64,000 nucleotides of DNA. It comes from Azospirillum sp. TSH64 (GTDB lineage Bacteria; Pseudomonadota; Alphaproteobacteria; Azospirillales; Azospirillaceae). The stretch spans positions 1,362,568 to 1,426,567 of the forward strand of contig NZ_LGQW01000015.1 of the NCBI RefSeq assembly GCF_003116035.1, given 5' to 3'. Numbering within the stretch: the first letter of the stretch is position 1; the number at the start of each line of letters is the position of its first letter. Shown here in pieces: positions 55,916 to 64,000 of the stretch. The notes below the pieces were generated by a model. That model was not told where the DNA came from. It ran no database searches and worked only from the letters and a program-made list of their open reading frames with translations. The position numbers and the translations under genes were made by a program.

Positions 55916-56518
55916 ATGGACCGCCGCGACCGTAATATAGGAACCCCCGCCCGGAAAAGCCCGCTGGCGTCCCTCTTTGGGATGGGCCGCCCTGCGTTGC
56001 TCGCGGCCGGGGCCGTTCTGGTGCTTTCCGGCTGCTCCGGCATGGGGTTGGGGCCGACGAACCCGTCGGAAGCGGCGCTGGCCTGCCCGAAGGTCAACAT
56101 CGTCCGCGACCTGCAGGAAGTGACGGTGTTCCGTCCCGGCGGCAAGGATCTGACCGATCTGGAGTCGCGCGCCGCCCTGACCGATTTCACCGGCAGCTGC
56201 GACTACACCAGCAGCGGCGTCACCGTGAACGTGAACGTCTATCTGGTGGCGGAACGCGGTCCGGCGCTCCAGGGCACCACGGCCAAGTACCAGTATTTCG
56301 TCGCCGTGGCCCAGCCGGACGACACGCTGGTGTCGAAGGCCTATTTCGACACCGACGTGACCTTCGTCCCCGGCCAGCCGCGCGCCGGCACCCGCGAGGA
56401 GCTGACGCCGAAGATCCCGCTGCCCAAGGACGCCAACGCCAAGGACTGGAAGATCTATCTCGGCTTCCAGCTGACGCCCGAGCAGCTGAATTTCAACCGG
56501 ACGCAGGTGAAGAAGTAA
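55916..56518 (+). CDS. Predicted lipoprotein of unknown function
   Basis: A 200-residue protein. After a basic N-terminus and a hydrophobic stretch (LLAAGAVLVLSGCSG) comes a lipobox LSGC, so it should be lipid-anchored in the envelope. The mature part has two Cys (ALACPKVNIV and GSCDYTSSGV), beta-rich predicted content and no family I recognise. The C-terminus LTPEQLNFNRTQVKK is basic. Divergent from ispH. Confidence 0.75.
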   Translation: MDRRDRNIGTPARKSPLASLFGMGRPALLAAGAVLVLSGCSGMGLGPTNPSEAALACPKVNIVRDLQEVTVFRPGGKDLTDLESRAALTDFTGSCDYTSSGVTVNVNVYLVAERGPALQGTTAKYQYFVAVAQPDDTLVSKAYFDTDVTFVPGQPRAGTREELTPKIPLPKDANAKDWKIYLGFQLTPEQLNFNRTQVKK

Positions 56519-56569
56519 GGGCTGATCCGCGCCTCACATGCCCTTCCCAAGCCATCCGCCAGGGAGAGT

Positions 56570-56706
56570 ATGATCACGGTCCAGCCCGTTGCCGCGTCCA
56601 AGGAACCCGTCACCATCGAGATGGAGGCCGGCAAGGCTATTGGTGGTGCCGCTGCGGCCGCAGCGCCAAGCCCTTTTTCTGCGACGGCAGCCATCCGAAT
56701 TCATAA
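56570..56706 (+). pseudogene. CDGSH-type iron-sulfur protein gene with a one-base frameshift
   Basis: ATG 56570 follows a good AGGGAGAG site and opens ITVQPVAASKEPVTIEMEAG. At about 56636-56640 the frame must change. In the frame one base back the sequence reads YWWCRCGRSAKPFFCDGSHP then a TAA at 56704-56706. That is the complete CDGSH motif C-x-C-x(n)-C-D-G-S-H that binds a 2Fe-2S cluster. One missing base between the lysine of EAGK and YWWC explains it; repaired, the protein would have about 45 residues. It could be a real mutation or a sequencing/assembly error. The unshifted frame runs on without meaning to 57031. Confidence 0.8.
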
Positions 56707-56713
56707 AACGGGG

Positions 56714-56740
56714 AGGAGCCGCGCCCGTGGCGCGGCTCCT
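56714..56740. terminator. Terminator after the CDGSH gene
   Basis: AGGAGCCGCGCC (56714-56725) pairs perfectly with GGCGCGGCTCCT (56729-56740). Similar flanks lie on both sides: GAATTCATAAAACGGGG at 56697-56713 and GAATTAAAACCGGGGG at 56741-56756. It separates convergent genes. Confidence 0.75.
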
Positions 56741-56767
56741 GAATTAAAACCGGGGGATGAGAGGGGA

Positions 56768-57601
56768 TCAGACGCTGACGAGGTTGGCCGAGAAGAAGGA
56801 AGCGTGGCTCGTGCCAACGATGTTGACGTTCGCAGCGTTCGTCGAGAATGCGTAGAATTCGACGTAATCGTCGGTGCCGTTCATGGTGACCAGCGCGCTG
56901 GTGTTGGCGAAGGTGCTTCCCGTAACGGAGGTGCTATTGAAGAAAGTGGCGATCGGCGAGCCGTTCTTGCGAATGACGCATCCGATGGACCTACCGGAAT
57001 TGCAATCGATGCTCAGTTGACAGAAGATTGAGTAAACGCCGGCAATGGTAGGCTTGAATTGTTGAGTCGACATGTCGTAGGCCGACTGTGTGTTGATCAC
57101 TGCATTGGCGAAGCTGACTTTGGTGTAGACGTTCGGCGGTAGAACCTGGTTGGTGCCGTTGAGCGTGATCATGCACTTGATCGGATTGCTTGGCCGCGTG
57201 TTGCTGTCGACCAAAGCCCGTTCGTCCACAATCAGATCGTTGCCGATAGCGTCCGTCGTCGGCAGCAGCATGACACGCGCCACCGGCAGCGTGCCTGTCG
57301 GAATCGCCGGCGGGGTCAGGCTGTTGGGGGTGCCGGTGACGATGGTCGCGGCGCCGGTGTTGCGGTCCACCACCACGCGGTCGATGCGGAAGCCGATGGC
57401 CGGTGGTGCGAAGGGGCCGACCGATTGGGCGTTCACCTCGGTCAGGGTGGTGCCGTTCAGCAGGTTGCCGGGATCGAGCGCCAGGGTCAGGTTCGGCACG
57501 AGTTGCGCATGGGGAGCGAAGTTGCCGACGATGCGCTGGGATACCGCCCAGTTGGCCGCGGACTGGGACAGGTCGGACGGGTTGAAGGCCTGAACGGTCA
57601 T
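56768..57601 (-). CDS. Orphan protein with C1q/TNF-like C-terminal domain
   Basis: A 277-residue protein with no signal peptide. The N-terminal ~130 residues (MTVQAFNPSDLSQSAANWAV) contain Asn/Thr/Pro-rich beta-type sequence of the kind seen at the base of phage-tail-like appendages; I do not recognise the family. From about 150 the C-terminal part reads YTKVSFANAVINTQSAYDMS, FKPTIAGVYSIFCQLSID and DYVEFYAFSTNAANVNIVG, the pattern of a C1q-like jelly roll as found in bacterial fibre tips. GC content drops clearly in that half, suggesting a swapped-in domain. No phage genes are nearby. A surface or particle-binding role is inference. Confidence 0.65.
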   Translation of the reverse strand: MTVQAFNPSDLSQSAANWAVSQRIVGNFAPHAQLVPNLTLALDPGNLLNGTTLTEVNAQSVGPFAPPAIGFRIDRVVVDRNTGAATIVTGTPNSLTPPAIPTGTLPVARVMLLPTTDAIGNDLIVDERALVDSNTRPSNPIKCMITLNGTNQVLPPNVYTKVSFANAVINTQSAYDMSTQQFKPTIAGVYSIFCQLSIDCNSGRSIGCVIRKNGSPIATFFNSTSVTGSTFANTSALVTMNGTDDYVEFYAFSTNAANVNIVGTSHASFFSANLVSV

Positions 57602-57822
57602 TGCGCGCTCTCCACTCTGTCGATTGGAATGAGTCCCGCGATGGACAACGGCTGGCCAGCTCGGCTTGACGCGGTAAATAGGTATGTATACCTACTCGTA
57701 ACATATAAAAGGAAAATTTCCAAAAGCGGGGCATTTCAACAACTTGGCCTGTTGATTGGCCAGAGCGCCGATTGACAAACCTGTCTGATCGCGACAGTGT
57801 GCCGCCATCACGCCGATGATCC

Positions 57823-58047
57823 CTCGCGGGAGAGATCGCTTGTGAGTCTGTCGTAAATCGGCAGGTCCGCAGGCGGCGCCGAAGGAGCAACCGCCCCCGG
57901 AAACTCTCAGGCAAAAGGACCGCAAGGGGATAAGGCAACTCTGGAAAGCAGCCTCGGCGCCCAGTCGCCGCGACTCACCGAAGGAGTAAACCGGGTGCCC
58001 GGCTCGACCGGACGGCGGTGAATCTCTCAGGTCCAAGACAGAGGGGG
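57823..58047 (+). promoter_or_regulatory. Tandem glycine riboswitch controlling the gcv operon
   Basis: Two glycine aptamers lie in tandem. The first spans about 57823-57930, with GCGGGAGAG at its start, GCCGAAGGAGCAA at 57879 and AACTCTCAGGCAAAAGGACC at 57902. The second spans about 57937-58047, with CACCGAAGGAGTAAA at 57976 and AATCTCTCAGGTCCAAGACAG at 58021; its P1 is CTCTG/CAGAG. Both match the known glycine riboswitch core. A small hairpin at 58058-58073 (GCACCG/CGGTGC) follows before the gcvT start at 58102 and may be part of the switch. Bound glycine is expected to turn on gcv expression. Confidence 0.92.
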
Positions 58048-58101
58048 CAGCTTCCTGCACCGATCCCGGTGCGGGTGCCGTAACCCTGTCGGAGGACCAG
58101 C

Positions 58102-59214
58102 GTGACCGAGGCCGCAACCGCTCTCAAGACCACCCCGCTGCACGCGCTCCATGTCGAGCTTGGCGCCCGCATGGTCCCCTTCGCCGGCTATGACATGCCG
58201 GTGCAGTATCCCCTGGGCATACTCAAGGAACACCAGCACACCCGCGAGAAGGCCGGGCTGTTCGACGTGTCCCACATGGGGCAGGTCCGCCTGACCGGCG
58301 TCGATCCGGCCGCCGCATTGGAAACGCTGGTTCCCGGCGACATCAAGGGGCTGGCGCAGGGCCGCATGCGCTACACGCTGTTCCTGAACGAGCAGGGCGG
58401 CATCCTCGACGACCTGATGGTGACCAATGCCGGCGATCACCTTTTCCTGGTTGTGAATGCCGCCTGCAAGGAGCAGGACGTCGCCCACCTGCGCGAGAAG
58501 CTGGCCGGCAAGGCCGAGGTGGAGCTGCTGGACGATCTGGCGCTGATGGCGCTCCAGGGTCCGATGGCCGCCGAGGTGATGGCCCGCTTCGTCCCGGAAG
58601 CCGCCACCATGAAGTTCATGAGCTACCTGTCCGCCACCTTCAAGGGCGTGCCGGTGATCCTGACCCGCTCCGGCTACACCGGCGAGGATGGCTACGAGAT
58701 CTCCTGCGACAAGGCCGATGCGGAGATGATCGCCCGCGCGCTGCTGGGCGAGTCGGAGGTCGAGGCCATCGGTCTGGGTGCGCGTGACTCGCTGCGGCTG
58801 GAAGCCGGGCTCTGCCTCTACGGTCATGACATCGACACCACCACGACGCCGGTGGAGGGTGCCTTGGAATGGACGCTGCCGAAGCGCCGCCGTGCCGAGG
58901 GCGGTTTCCCCGGCTATGACATCATCCATCGGCAGCTGACCGAGGGCGCCGCGCGCCGCCGCGTCGGCATCCAGCCGGAAGGCCGCCAGCCGGCCCGCGA
59001 GCACACGGAAATCCAGGACGCCAACGGCACCGTCATCGGCGAGATCACCAGCGGCGGCTTCGGCCCGACCGCCGGCGCGCCGGTCGCCATGGGCTATGTC
59101 GACATCGCGAACTCGGCGGTGGGCACGTCTCTGACCCTGGTGGTGCGCGGCAAGCCGCTGCCCGCCCGCGTCGCCGCCACACCCTTCGTGCCGCAACGCT
59201 ATTACCGGGGCTGA
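58102..59214 (+). CDS. gcvT: Aminomethyltransferase (glycine cleavage T protein)
   Basis: A 370-residue T protein. Motifs are MVPFAGYDMPVQYP, GLFDVSHMGQVRLTG, SRSGYTGEDGYEI-type RSGYTGEDGYEIS and LGARDSLRLEAGLCLYGHD. It moves the aminomethyl group from lipoyl-H protein to tetrahydrofolate, releasing ammonia. The start is GTG 58102 with CGGAGGA before it. First gene of gcvT-H-PA-PB. Confidence 0.96.
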   Translation: MTEAATALKTTPLHALHVELGARMVPFAGYDMPVQYPLGILKEHQHTREKAGLFDVSHMGQVRLTGVDPAAALETLVPGDIKGLAQGRMRYTLFLNEQGGILDDLMVTNAGDHLFLVVNAACKEQDVAHLREKLAGKAEVELLDDLALMALQGPMAAEVMARFVPEAATMKFMSYLSATFKGVPVILTRSGYTGEDGYEISCDKADAEMIARALLGESEVEAIGLGARDSLRLEAGLCLYGHDIDTTTTPVEGALEWTLPKRRRAEGGFPGYDIIHRQLTEGAARRRVGIQPEGRQPAREHTEIQDANGTVIGEITSGGFGPTAGAPVAMGYVDIANSAVGTSLTLVVRGKPLPARVAATPFVPQRYYRG

Positions 59215-59265
59215 CGCCTCGGCGTTCCCAATCACAAGCAACCGTTTGAACAGGGAAATCTTCAG

Positions 59266-59640
59266 ATGACCAAGAAATTCACTAAGGACCACGAGTGGGT
59301 TCAGGTCGACGGCGATGTCGCCACCGTCGGCGTCACCGACTTCGCCCAGAGCCAACTGGGCGACGTGGTGTTCGTTGAGCTGCCCGATGCCGGCCGCGTG
59401 CTGGAGAAGGGCAAGGAAGCCGCCGTCGTCGAATCGGTGAAGGCCGCCAGCGACGTCTACGCCCCGGTGTCCGGCACGGTCGTGGAAGCCAACCAGGCCC
59501 TGGTGGACGACCCGTCGATGGTCAACAGCGCCGCGGAGACCGAGGGCTGGTTCTTCAAGCTTCAGCTCAAGGACGCCTCCGAACTGGATGGTCTGATGGA
59601 CGAAGCGGCCTACAAGGCCTTCGTGGAGGAATCCCACTAA
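59266..59640 (+). CDS. gcvH: Glycine cleavage H protein
   Basis: A 124-residue lipoyl carrier. The lipoylated lysine is in [37 protein letters not shown] is the usual N-terminus. It carries the intermediate between P, T and L proteins. gcvPA starts one base after its stop. Confidence 0.97.
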   Translation: MTKKFTKDHEWVQVDGDVATVGVTDFAQSQLGDVVFVELPDAGRVLEKGKEAAVVESVKAASDVYAPVSGTVVEANQALVDDPSMVNSAAETEGWFFKLQLKDASELDGLMDEAAYKAFVEESH

Positions 59641-59641
59641 C

Positions 59642-60985
59642 ATGCGCTATCTGCCCCTGACCGAGGCCGACCGGCAGTCGATGCTGGAGGCCATCCGCGC
59701 AACATCGGTCGAAGACCTGTTCCGCGACGTTCCAAAGGCGGCCTGTCTGGCCGGCCCGATCGGGGGCTTGCCCAACCATATGGGCGAGCTTGAGGTCGAA
59801 CGGCTGCTCGGCTCCATGGCGGCCAAGAATGTGCCGGCGGGGTCGGTGCCGAGCTTCCTCGGCGCCGGCGCCTACCGTCACCATGTGCCGGCCACCGTCG
59901 ATCATCTGGTCCAGCGCGGCGAGTTCCTGACCGCCTACACGCCGTACCAGCCGGAGGTGAGCCAGGGCACGCTTCAGGTCCTGTTCGAATTCCAGACCCA
60001 GGTCGCGCTGCTGACCGGGATGGATGTGGCCAACGCCTCGATGTATGACGGCGCCACCTCCTGCGCCGAGGCCGTCATGATGGCCAGTCGCGTCACCCGG
60101 CGGAAGAAGGCGATCCTGTCCGGCGGCCTGCACCCGCATTACCGCGACGTGACCACCACCGACGCCCGCTTCATCGGCTTCGAGGCGGTGGCACTGCCGG
60201 CCGCCCCGACCGGCGGCGAGGATCTGCTGGCGCTGGTCGACGACAAGACATCCTGCGTCGTCGTGCAGAACCCGGACGTGTTCGGCCATGTCCGCGACTA
60301 CACCGATCTGGCCGCCGCCTGCCAGGCCAAGGGCGCGCTGCTGATCGTCGTGGTGACCGAAGCGCTGTCGCTCGGCCTGCTGACGCCGCCAGGCGACATG
60401 GGCGCCGACATCGTCGCGGCGGAAGGACAGTCCTTCGGCAACGCGCTGAACTTCGGCGGCCCCTATGTCGGGCTGTTCGCGGTGAAGGACAAATATGTCC
60501 GCCAGATGCCGGGCCGCCTGTGCGGCGAGACGGTGGATGCCGACGGCCGCCGCGGCTTCGTGCTGACGCTCTCTACCCGCGAGCAGCACATCCGCCGCGA
60601 GAAGGCGACCTCGAACATCTGCACCAACTCCGGTCTGTGCGCGCTGGCCTTCTCGATCCATGTCAGCCTGCTGGGCGAAGCGGGGATCACGCAGCTGGCC
60701 CAGCTGAATCACGCCAAGGCGGTCCAGATGGCCGACAAGCTGGCGGCGGTTCCGGGTGTCGAGGTGCTGAACGACGGCTTCTTCAACGAATTCACCGTCA
60801 AGCTGCCGAAGCCGGCCGCCGCGGTGGTCGAGGAACTCGCCAAGCGCCGCATCCTCGGCGGCGTGCCGGTGTCGCGCCTCTATCCGGGCGAGATGGAAGA
60901 CCTGCTGCTGGTCGCCGTCACCGAAACCAACACCGACGCCGACATGGACGCCTTCGCTGCCGCTCTGAGTGAGGTTCTGGCATGA
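59642..60985 (+). CDS. gcvPA: Glycine dehydrogenase (decarboxylating) subunit 1
   Basis: A 447-residue N-terminal half of the P protein. Motifs are [35 protein letters not shown] [18 protein letters not shown] and [14 protein letters not shown]. It forms a heterotetramer with GcvPB; the split P protein is common in several lineages, against one long chain in E. coli. Its stop overlaps the gcvPB start (ATGA). Confidence 0.96.
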   Translation: MRYLPLTEADRQSMLEAIRATSVEDLFRDVPKAACLAGPIGGLPNHMGELEVERLLGSMAAKNVPAGSVPSFLGAGAYRHHVPATVDHLVQRGEFLTAYTPYQPEVSQGTLQVLFEFQTQVALLTGMDVANASMYDGATSCAEAVMMASRVTRRKKAILSGGLHPHYRDVTTTDARFIGFEAVALPAAPTGGEDLLALVDDKTSCVVVQNPDVFGHVRDYTDLAAACQAKGALLIVVVTEALSLGLLTPPGDMGADIVAAEGQSFGNALNFGGPYVGLFAVKDKYVRQMPGRLCGETVDADGRRGFVLTLSTREQHIRREKATSNICTNSGLCALAFSIHVSLLGEAGITQLAQLNHAKAVQMADKLAAVPGVEVLNDGFFNEFTVKLPKPAAAVVEELAKRRILGGVPVSRLYPGEMEDLLLVAVTETNTDADMDAFAAALSEVLA

Positions 60986-62553
60986 GCATGAACAACCAGG
61001 GCCGTCCGTCGGCCATTCCGGCCGGTGCCGCCTCGTTCGACGGCGTGACCGGCACCGTCACCGGCAACCGCGGCCTCCAGATCGAAGAGCCGCTGATCTT
61101 CGAGCAGGACAGCGCAGGCCGCACCGGCGTCGATCTGCCCGAATTGCCGAAAGTGGCCTCGCGCCTGGGTGCGGTGAAGCCGCGCGCCAAGGTGGGGCTG
61201 CCTGGCCTCGCCGAGCCGCAGGTGGTCCGCCACTACACCCGCCTGTCGCAGAAGAACTACGCCATCGACAGCGGATTCTATCCGCTGGGATCCTGCACGA
61301 TGAAGCACAACCCGCGCCTGAACGAGAAGATGGCGCGGCTGCCGGGCTTCTCCGACGTGCACCCGATGCAGCCGGTCAGCACGGTGCAGGGTGCCCTGGA
61401 ACTGATGGACCAGCTGGCCTACTGGCTGAAGACGCTGACCGGCATGGCCGCCGTGACGCTGGCGCCCGCCGCCGGTGCCCATGGCGAGATGTGCGGCATC
61501 ATGGCGATCCGCTCTGCGCATGAGGCGAAGGGCGACAGCGGTCGCACCAAGATCCTGGTGCCGGAAAGCGCCCACGGCACCAACCCGGCGACCGCCGCCG
61601 CCTGCGGCTATAGCGTCGATGCGATCCCGGCGACCGCCGACGGCCGCGTCGATCTGGAGGCGCTGAAGGCCAAGCTCGGTCCCGACGTGGCCGGGCTGAT
61701 GCTGACCAACCCGAACACCTGCGGCCTGTTCGAGCGCGATATCATCGAGATCGCCGAGGCGGTGCATGCGGCCGGCGGCTATTTCTACTGCGACGGCGCC
61801 AACTTCAATGCCATCGTCGGGCGGGTGCGTCCGGCTGACCTCGGCATCGACGTCATGCACATCAATCTGCACAAGACCTTCTCCACCCCGCATGGCGGCG
61901 GCGGTCCGGGGTCGGGGCCGGTGGTGTTCGCGGAGTCGCTGGCGCCCTACATCCCGGTGCCCTACGTCACCCACGGCAAGGACGGCTTCGCGCTGGTCGA
62001 GAACGCCGGCGAAGGCCCCGCCTTCGGCCGCATGAAGGCCTTCCACGGCCAGATGGGCATGTTCGTCCGCGCCCTGTCCTACATGCTGAGCCACGGCGCC
62101 GACGGGCTTTGGCAGGCGTCGGGCGATGCGGTGCTGAACGCCAACTACGTCATGGCGCGGCTGGAGGACGTCATGACGGCCTCCTTCGACGGGCCGTGCA
62201 TGCACGAGTGCCTGTTCGACGACCGCTTCCTGAAGGGGACGGGGGTCACCACGCTCGACATGGCGAAGGCGCTGATCGACGAGGGCTTCCACCCGATGAC
62301 CATGTATTTCCCGCTGGTCGTCCACGGTGCCCTGCTGATCGAGCCGACCGAGACGGAAAGCAAGGCCAGCCTGGATCAGTTCGTCGATGCGCTGCGTGCG
62401 CTGGCCGAGCGGGCGAAGTCTGGCGATGTCGCCTATTTCCAGGCCGCGCCGCGTCTGACTCCGCGCCGTCGCCTGGACGAGACGGCCGCCGCCCGTAAGC
62501 CGGTGCTGCGCTGGACTCCGCCGGTGCCGGCGGAGGCTCTGGCGGCGGAGTAA
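60982..62553 (+). CDS. gcvPB: Glycine dehydrogenase (decarboxylating) subunit 2
   Basis: A 523-residue C-terminal half of the P protein. The PLP lysine is in [20 protein letters not shown]. Other motifs are [16 protein letters not shown] and [14 protein letters not shown]. With GcvPA it decarboxylates glycine and passes the aminomethyl group to lipoyl-H. Last gene of the operon; a strong terminator follows. The L protein (lpd) is elsewhere. Confidence 0.97.
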   Translation: MSMNNQGRPSAIPAGAASFDGVTGTVTGNRGLQIEEPLIFEQDSAGRTGVDLPELPKVASRLGAVKPRAKVGLPGLAEPQVVRHYTRLSQKNYAIDSGFYPLGSCTMKHNPRLNEKMARLPGFSDVHPMQPVSTVQGALELMDQLAYWLKTLTGMAAVTLAPAAGAHGEMCGIMAIRSAHEAKGDSGRTKILVPESAHGTNPATAAACGYSVDAIPATADGRVDLEALKAKLGPDVAGLMLTNPNTCGLFERDIIEIAEAVHAAGGYFYCDGANFNAIVGRVRPADLGIDVMHINLHKTFSTPHGGGGPGSGPVVFAESLAPYIPVPYVTHGKDGFALVENAGEGPAFGRMKAFHGQMGMFVRALSYMLSHGADGLWQASGDAVLNANYVMARLEDVMTASFDGPCMHECLFDDRFLKGTGVTTLDMAKALIDEGFHPMTMYFPLVVHGALLIEPTETESKASLDQFVDALRALAERAKSGDVAYFQAAPRLTPRRRLDETAAARKPVLRWTPPVPAEALAAE

Positions 62554-62563
62554 GGGTGGAAAC

Positions 62564-62599
62564 GACGCTCCCCCTTCCTGCATGGGAAGGGGGAGCGTC
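62564..62599. terminator. Terminator after gcvPB
   Basis: GACGCTCCCCCTTCC (62564-62578) pairs with GGAAGGGGGAGCGTC (62585-62599), 15 bp, with a six-base loop. It serves two convergent genes. Confidence 0.85.
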
Positions 62600-62609
62600 T
62601 TCCTGACGC

Positions 62610-62825
62610 TTACCTGTCCGTCTTGTCGACGAACTTGTCGGCCTTCTTCTGATCCTCGGCGGCCTCGCGGGCCATTTCCTCGCCGATCTTCGGATCGATG
62701 CTCTTGGCTTCCTCGATCAGGTCGCGCGCCTTGCGGGCATCGCCGTCGGCGGCCTTGTCCAGCGCCTGCTCGGCCAGATCGTGGGCCTTCTTGTGTTCGG
62801 GGCTGTCTTCGTGGCGGGTGGCCAT
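62610..62825 (-). CDS. Small charged helical protein, probable stress protein
   Basis: A 71-residue, highly charged protein rich in Lys, Asp, Glu and Ala, probably all helix (HKKAHDLAEQALDKAADGD, EEMAREAAEDQKKADKF). I do not recognise a named family. ATG 62825 has CAGGAGA before it. A promoter resembling the alphaproteobacterial general-stress (EcfG) consensus lies upstream at 62872-62896, which suggests stress induction. Confidence 0.7.
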   Translation of the reverse strand: MATRHEDSPEHKKAHDLAEQALDKAADGDARKARDLIEEAKSIDPKIGEEMAREAAEDQKKADKFVDKTDR

Positions 62826-62871
62826 GGGGCGTTCTCCTGTGGCTTGAGCATTGAGAAAACTGTCGTTGTCC

Positions 62872-62896
62872 AACAGGAGCCGCCTGCCGGGGTTCC
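62872..62896 (-). promoter_or_regulatory. EcfG-like promoter of the small charged protein
   Basis: On the - strand GGAAC (62896-62892), then 16 bases, then TGTT (62875-62872). The EcfG consensus is GGAAC-N16/17-CGTT, so the -10 has one mismatch. Transcription would start about 40 bases before the ATG. Confidence 0.5.
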
Positions 62897-63013
62897 GCTC
62901 TCCGCACTGCACAAAAAATTTTTGGAAGTGACGGAATAGGGAAGTCGGTCCACCCGTTTGTGTGGCTGTCCGGTGGCGAGCGGCCACCCAGCAACAGGGC
63001 ACGCGAACTCCCC

Positions 63014-64000
63014 ATGAGCAACCCGAAGAACTCGATCCGGCGCGCAGCCATCGCCGCCGCCATGCTGGCCGTGACTGCGGGCCACGCGTCCTTCTGGTCC
63101 TGGCGCAATGCGCCGACGCCTGTGGAGGCGGAGCCGGGACGTATCGAATCGGTGTCCTATTCGCCGTCGGGCCGCAGCTATGACCCGAACCACCAGCCGG
63201 TGGTGCCGCGCAAGGACATTGAGAAGGACATGACCGCCATCGCCGGCTTCGCCGACGGCGTCCGTACCTACTCGACTCTCGGCTCGCAGGGCGAGGTGCC
63301 GGAGATCGCGGTGTCCAAGGGGCTGGACGTCACGCTCGGCATCTGGCTGAGCAAGGACAAGTCCCGGAACGAGCGGGAGGTGCTGCATGGCATCGCGCTC
63401 GCCAAGGAATTCCGCGGCATCAAGCGCATCGTCGTCGGCAACGAGACGCTGCTGCGCGCCGAACTGACCGATGCCGAGCTGGCCTCCTACATCAAGCGCG
63501 TGCGCGCCGCCGTCCCCGCCAACATCAAGGTCGGCACCGCCGACGTGTGGTCGGAGATGGTCAAGGCCGACGCCACGGTGAAGGCGTCCGACTTCATGGG
63601 CGTCCACGTCCTGCCCTACTGGGAAGGCGTGCCGGTGTCCGATGCGCTGACCTGGATCCGCGACCGGCTCGACACCGTGCGCAAGGCCCATCCGGGCAAG
63701 GCGCTGTTCGTCGGCGAGGTCGGCTGGCCGTCGGGCGGCGAGAACTTCCATGACGCCTACCCGACGCCGGAGGCCCAGGCCGCCGTCGTCCGCGGCTTCG
63801 CGGCGGAAGCCAACGCGCTCGGCCTGCATTACAACGTCGTCGAGGCCTTCGACGGAATCTGGAAGTCGACCATCGAAGGCTCGCCCGGCCCGACCTGGGG
63901 CGTGCTGGATGCCGATCGCCAGCCGAAATGGTCGATGACCGGTGCCGTCGCCGCACCCTATGGCGAGCGGGTCGCCGCGGGCGTCGCCATCGCCGTCGGC
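63014..64000 (+). CDS. Glycoside hydrolase family 17-like protein, 3' end outside the window
   Basis: The frame is open from ATG 63014 to the window edge, 329 codons. A basic start and a hydrophobic helix (RRAAIAAAMLAVTAGHASF) form a signal or anchor. The body fits a GH17-type beta-glucanase/transglycosylase barrel: GVRTYSTLG, VVGNETLLR with the proposed acid Glu144, and FVGEVGWPSGG with the nucleophile Glu235. The last residues (VAAGVAIAVG) begin a new hydrophobic stretch, so a membrane part, perhaps joined to a glycosyltransferase as in beta-glucan synthases of rhizobia, may follow. Role in beta-1,3/1,6-glucan making or trimming is inference. Confidence 0.8.
   Translation, partial: MSNPKNSIRRAAIAAAMLAVTAGHASFWSWRNAPTPVEAEPGRIESVSYSPSGRSYDPNHQPVVPRKDIEKDMTAIAGFADGVRTYSTLGSQGEVPEIAVSKGLDVTLGIWLSKDKSRNEREVLHGIALAKEFRGIKRIVVGNETLLRAELTDAELASYIKRVRAAVPANIKVGTADVWSEMVKADATVKASDFMGVHVLPYWEGVPVSDALTWIRDRLDTVRKAHPGKALFVGEVGWPSGGENFHDAYPTPEAQAAVVRGFAAEANALGLHYNVVEAFDGIWKSTIEGSPGPTWGVLDADRQPKWSMTGAVAAPYGERVAAGVAIAVG

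Noticed and set aside
56630..56645. Programmed ribosomal frameshift in the CDGSH gene
   Set aside because: No slippery heptamer or following pseudoknot is visible; a simple one-base deletion explains the data.
56570..57031. 153-residue protein read straight through from the CDGSH start
   Set aside because: After residue 23 the frame loses similarity and runs through the terminator into the convergent C1q-like gene; the CDGSH motif is in another frame.

Overview
The window is a gap-free stretch of a very GC-rich alphaproteobacterial chromosome or large replicon. Three things point to Rhodospirillales and most likely an Azospirillum-type plant-associated diazotroph: the run trpGDC-moaC-moeA-lexA-comEC-gltX-gltA, a molybdenum storage protein pair (mosB, mosA), and the many TRAP transporters and sensor kinases. 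This assignment is inference from gene content. I saw no rRNA, tRNA, CRISPR array, insertion sequence or prophage block.

Layout. 1-8500: a sugar-acid operon (fructuronate/mannonate oxidoreductase, zinc gulonate-type dehydrogenase, TRAP dctPQM, mannonate dehydratase uxuA) with a convergent PAS-AAA-Fis regulator. 8700-12860: a small KGG stress protein, an orphan membrane histidine kinase and a TRAP QM pair with no binding protein. 12855-16100: a nitric-oxide detoxification module in which norR (coupled to an 88-aa unknown) is divergent from flavohemoglobin hmp, with a sigma-54 promoter and a NorR-type site between them. 16540-18717: a chemoreceptor. 18785-21418: an FAH-family hydrolase divergent from an RpiR/HexR regulator and KDPG aldolase, with two HexR-like operators between them. 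21454-26158: a TorS-like hybrid kinase divergent from an orphan amino-acid-type binding protein. 26370-29359: an MHS-type transporter and a repeat/RTX secreted protein.

29622-37352: an SSS-domain hybrid kinase (CrbS/MxtR-like), mosB-mosA, a DUF4406-like protein, a LuxR-type response regulator (CrbR/ErdR-like) and an NrtR-like regulator. 37399-48209: citrate synthase, glutamyl-tRNA synthetase, ComEC, LexA with its own boxes, molybdopterin genes moeA/moaC, a GNAT protein and trpC/D/G. 48357-55761: envelope and small metal-binding proteins, a cobalamin block (cobU, cobO, cobQ) behind a cupin gene, and ispH. 55916-57601: a lipoprotein, a frameshifted CDGSH iron-sulfur gene and an orphan C1q-like protein. 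57820-62553: a tandem glycine riboswitch driving gcvT-gcvH-gcvPA-gcvPB. The window ends with a small stress-type protein and the 5' part of a GH17-family protein that runs off the edge.

How the parts fit. Sugar acids imported by the first TRAP system would be converted to 2-keto-3-deoxygluconate. The KDPG aldolase at 20.8 kb lies further along the same route, but a KDG kinase is not in the window. Molybdenum storage (mosBA) and molybdopterin synthesis (moaC, moeA) both belong to molybdenum metabolism. The SSS kinase and LuxR regulator would form an acetate-type switch close to gltA. The strongest leads for novelty are the binding-protein/TorS-like kinase pair, the mosBA genes lying inside a CrbS/CrbR-like system, the HexR-like double operator, the frameshifted CDGSH gene and the C1q-like orphan.
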